This document shows, one piece after another, positions 62,070-64,000 of a stretch of 64,000 nt of DNA. Within the stretch, counting starts at the first letter, position 1. Every line of letters starts with the position of its first letter. The DNA is from Thermoanaerobacterium sp. CMT5567-10 (lineage in GTDB: Bacteria; Bacillota; Thermoanaerobacteria; Thermoanaerobacterales; Thermoanaerobacteraceae), in assembly GCF_030534315.2 (NCBI RefSeq), contig NZ_CP130558.2:2160501-2224500 (forward strand), read 5' to 3'. The notes beneath the pieces are model-generated. The model was not told the origin of the DNA, ran no database searches, and worked only from the letters and a program-made list of their open reading frames with translations. A program made the translations under genes and the position numbers.

Positions 62070-62867
62070 ATGAATAAGTTGGGATTGTTAGTTTTCAATT
62101 ATAACCTAAGATATATATATAAAAAGCTATTTATCTTTGCTTTCTTATCCTTAGCATTATCAATATTTAATGTTGTTTATAATTCCTATTTTCAAAATAT
62201 AACGATACTTGATTCGGTTGTATTATCTTTTGGTGGCTATAATATAGAAAATATAAACATAATACAGACGATGCTGGCATTTTTTCCTTATATTATGATA
62301 GCGATGGTAATAGAAATGTATATGGATAATATGATGGGGAAAAATGCTATATTTACTTTGCCAAGGATAATGAACAATAAATTATTTTATACATCGAATA
62401 TTATTTCGATGTTAATAGTCATAGTGATGTTTTTTTTCATATATGATGTGGTTTTATACGGAATATCAAGTTTAATATTTAGTGGCACATGGATAAGCAA
62501 TGTATTTTATGATTATACAAAATACAACAAAAATTTGTACTCTATATATAGGATATTGTTTAATATGTATTTTGCACAAATTATAGGTACATTTACTATT
62601 TCTATGGTGCAATTATATATTACAAGAATTACAAGAAAACTTTATATAGGATTTGTTGTTGTCTTCGTTATTTACATTTTAAATTTTTCGCTGCCGAAAT
62701 TGAATTTTTACTTGGGCGAGCATATTTTAATAACAAAATTGAATGTTCTTTCTAACAATTACAACCATTTGCCATTATATTTATTTTTCGCCGTTAATAT
62801 TATATTTAGTATTTTGCTTATTCTTTTAACAATCAAAAATAAAGAAACAATTATCGATATTGATTAA
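62070..62867 (+). CDS. ABC unit D, membrane subunit 3
   Basis: A 265-residue membrane protein with about six helices. LDSVVLSFGGYNIENIN, MLAFFPYIMIAMVIEMYMD and NAIFTLPRIMNNKLFYTSNI correspond to FDFILLALGG, LLPQIFLSYVLTYLIDLEL and IYLLPRISSLKIWWFSKIG in the 52712 protein. It begins two bases after the previous stop. Confidence 0.68.
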   Translation: MNKLGLLVFNYNLRYIYKKLFIFAFLSLALSIFNVVYNSYFQNITILDSVVLSFGGYNIENINIIQTMLAFFPYIMIAMVIEMYMDNMMGKNAIFTLPRIMNNKLFYTSNIISMLIVIVMFFFIYDVVLYGISSLIFSGTWISNVFYDYTKYNKNLYSIYRILFNMYFAQIIGTFTISMVQLYITRITRKLYIGFVVVFVIYILNFSLPKLNFYLGEHILITKLNVLSNNYNHLPLYLFFAVNIIFSILLILLTIKNKETIIDID

Positions 62868-62879
62868 GGAGTTGATAAA

Positions 62880-63524
62880 ATGGATGAAATAGTTATAAAA
62901 GTTTCAAATCTGAGCAAAAGATTCAAAGATAAAGTTATATTCGAGAATGTAAATTTTGAATTGACAAAAGGGAAAATTTACGGATTTACAGGCTATAATG
63001 GATGTGGTAAATCGGTCCTTTTTAAGATTCTGTCTGGTCTAATGTTACCTACTGACGGCGATGTCTTTATACACAATAAAAAATTAGGAAAGGATATAGA
63101 TTTTCCGCCTGATTTAGGAGTTATTATAGAAAGTCCGGGATTTTTAGATGACTATTCCGGATATTATAATTTGAAATATTTAGCATCAATAAGGAATATT
63201 ATAGGTGAAAAAGAGATAAAAGATGTATTAAAATTAGTTGGCTTGGAAAATGATAGCAATAAGAAAGTAAAGAAATATTCACTTGGAATGAGACAGAGGC
63301 TGGCAATAGCGCAAGCAATAATGGAAAATCCAAAAATTTTAATATTGGATGAACCATTTAATGGTCTGGATAAAAATGGTGTTGCCAATATAAGAAATTT
63401 GCTTTTTAACCTCAAGAAAAATGGTACAACAATATTAATTGCAAGTCATATAAGTGAAGACATTAGATTACTATGTGATGAAGTATTTGAATTTGATAAT
63501 AGTACGTTGGTCAAAATGTTATAA
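62880..63524 (+). CDS. ABC unit D, ATPase subunit
   Basis: A 214-residue ATPase: Walker A GYNGCGKSVLF (Cys in place of the usual Ser), LGVIIESPGFLDDYSGYYN, signature YSLGMRQRLAIAQAI, Walker B ILILDEPFNGLD, H-loop ASHISED. TAAGGAGT precedes the ATG. It completes the fourth transporter in the row. Confidence 0.92.
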   Translation: MDEIVIKVSNLSKRFKDKVIFENVNFELTKGKIYGFTGYNGCGKSVLFKILSGLMLPTDGDVFIHNKKLGKDIDFPPDLGVIIESPGFLDDYSGYYNLKYLASIRNIIGEKEIKDVLKLVGLENDSNKKVKKYSLGMRQRLAIAQAIMENPKILILDEPFNGLDKNGVANIRNLLFNLKKNGTTILIASHISEDIRLLCDEVFEFDNSTLVKML

Positions 63525-63946
63525 ATTCTGATTTTGAACACATTATTTATATGATATATATATTTGTCTATTTATATTGATGTTACGGCATACTATGATC
63601 GAATTAGATTATTCAACAAGCTGAGTATAATTATCATATGTGGGACAAGATAACTGAAGAATATGCTGGAGGTGATTTTAAAAATAATCTTATGTTTAAT
63701 AGCAGCGGTTGTCTTGGACCTTTGATGGTCCCAAATGGCTATTTTTTATGACTAAAAGATTTTTAAAACTGTAACAAATTCATGGGAAATTTATTTTATA
63801 TATGGAGATTATTTTGGCTGTCATGCAATGAGAATATAATATATAGGAAATTAAAGTGATAGAGAAGTATAAAGAAAAATAATCTGTATTTTTTATATTC
63901 ATATGATATAATAAAGGTGAGATAAAGGGAAATGGAAGGAAGAAGT
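63525..63946 (+). other. Gap with a gene fragment and a fifth TGTAAC element
   Basis: A frame from 63608 to 63751 (inner ATG 63638) reads MWDKITEEYAGGDFKNNLMF and ends NGYFL; no ribosome site, so probably a remnant of unknown origin. TGTAAC at 63770, an imperfect ACAAAT/AATTTAT repeat and TATATA follow, as before the regulators. TATAAT at 63907-63912 lies close to the last gene. Confidence 0.5.
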
Positions 63947-64000
63947 ATGAGCCAAAAATACGATATAACGATGAAAAATATTTTTTCGGATATGGCTGAT
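63947..64000 (+). CDS. Start of a Rpn/PD-(D/E)XK nuclease-family-like gene (partial)
   Basis: The first 18 codons, MSQKYDITMKNIFSDMAD, run off the window. This opening resembles the start of Rpn-type recombination-promoting nuclease/putative transposase proteins common in thermophilic clostridia. GGAAGGAAG precedes the ATG. Assignment rests on a very short segment. Confidence 0.45.
   Translation, partial: MSQKYDITMKNIFSDMAD

Noticed and set aside
1-64000. CRISPR arrays, tRNA or rRNA genes
   Set aside because: No regularly spaced short repeats, cloverleaf or rRNA-like sequence seen.

Overview
The window is AT-rich DNA from a low-GC, Gram-positive, probably anaerobic and saccharolytic Firmicute. 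The phosphotransferase sugar genes, the FeoAB/Fur genes, the spore-former-style regulators and the codon use fit a thermophilic clostridium such as Thermoanaerobacterium. That genus call is an inference from gene content, not from a search. No rRNA, tRNA or CRISPR array was found.

Layout. (1) 1-5.7 kb: the end of a 6-phospho-beta-glucosidase gene, a fragment of a GH4 glycosidase, and a complete N-acetylmuramic acid (MurNAc) recycling operon: MurR-type regulator, dedicated EIIA, EIIBC, MupG-type 6-phosphomuramidase and MurQ etherase. Matching palindromic operators lie before murR and before the EIIBC gene. (2) 6-10.9 kb: a secreted 5'-nucleotidase with SH3 repeats, DusB, a TSUP permease and a YiiX-like permuted papain-fold protein. 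(3) 11-16.6 kb: accessory DNA with a 5'-truncated AAA ATPase, small membrane proteins, a regulator fragment, and two tandem polymorphic toxin/immunity pairs, the second being a displaced cassette without signal peptide. (4) 16.8-32.2 kb: an island bounded by two direct repeats of about 395 bp. It holds a GAF-LuxR regulator, two radical SAM/SPASM enzymes, a 54-residue precursor peptide, FtsX-type ABC permeases, a MacB-type ATPase, a subtilisin-like protease, an ABC exporter and an EEP-fold hydrolase. It is scarred by an IS110 remnant and by duplication/deletion fragments. (5) 32-45 kb: a VanZ pseudogene, then housekeeping genes: zur-znuABC-like operon, feoAB plus a Cys-rich partner, an aminotransferase with an Lrp regulator, DUF2156, two methyltransferases and an amino-acid permease. 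(6) 45-64 kb: an ECF sigma/anti-sigma pair, a second GAF-LuxR regulator, a lactococcin-972-like DUF1430/ABC pair behind a 45-residue peptide, and three tandem ABC units each made of three different membrane proteins and one ATPase. One unit is split by an insertion sequence and one carries a secreted 130-residue protein.

Most interesting system. Both GAF-LuxR genes share an upstream element (TGTAAC followed by the inverted repeat ACAAAT-N9-ATTTGT) and each lies directly before a promoter of one design: a regulator-specific box abutting a TAGACA -35, exactly 17 bp, then an AT-rich -10. The box CTATACAAAGATATAG precedes the radical SAM operon. The box GATACTTTTGGACA precedes four transporter units between 47 and 60 kb. 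This suggests two paralogous, self-contained regulons for peptide production, export and immunity. The link between regulator and boxes is inferred from position and repetition only.
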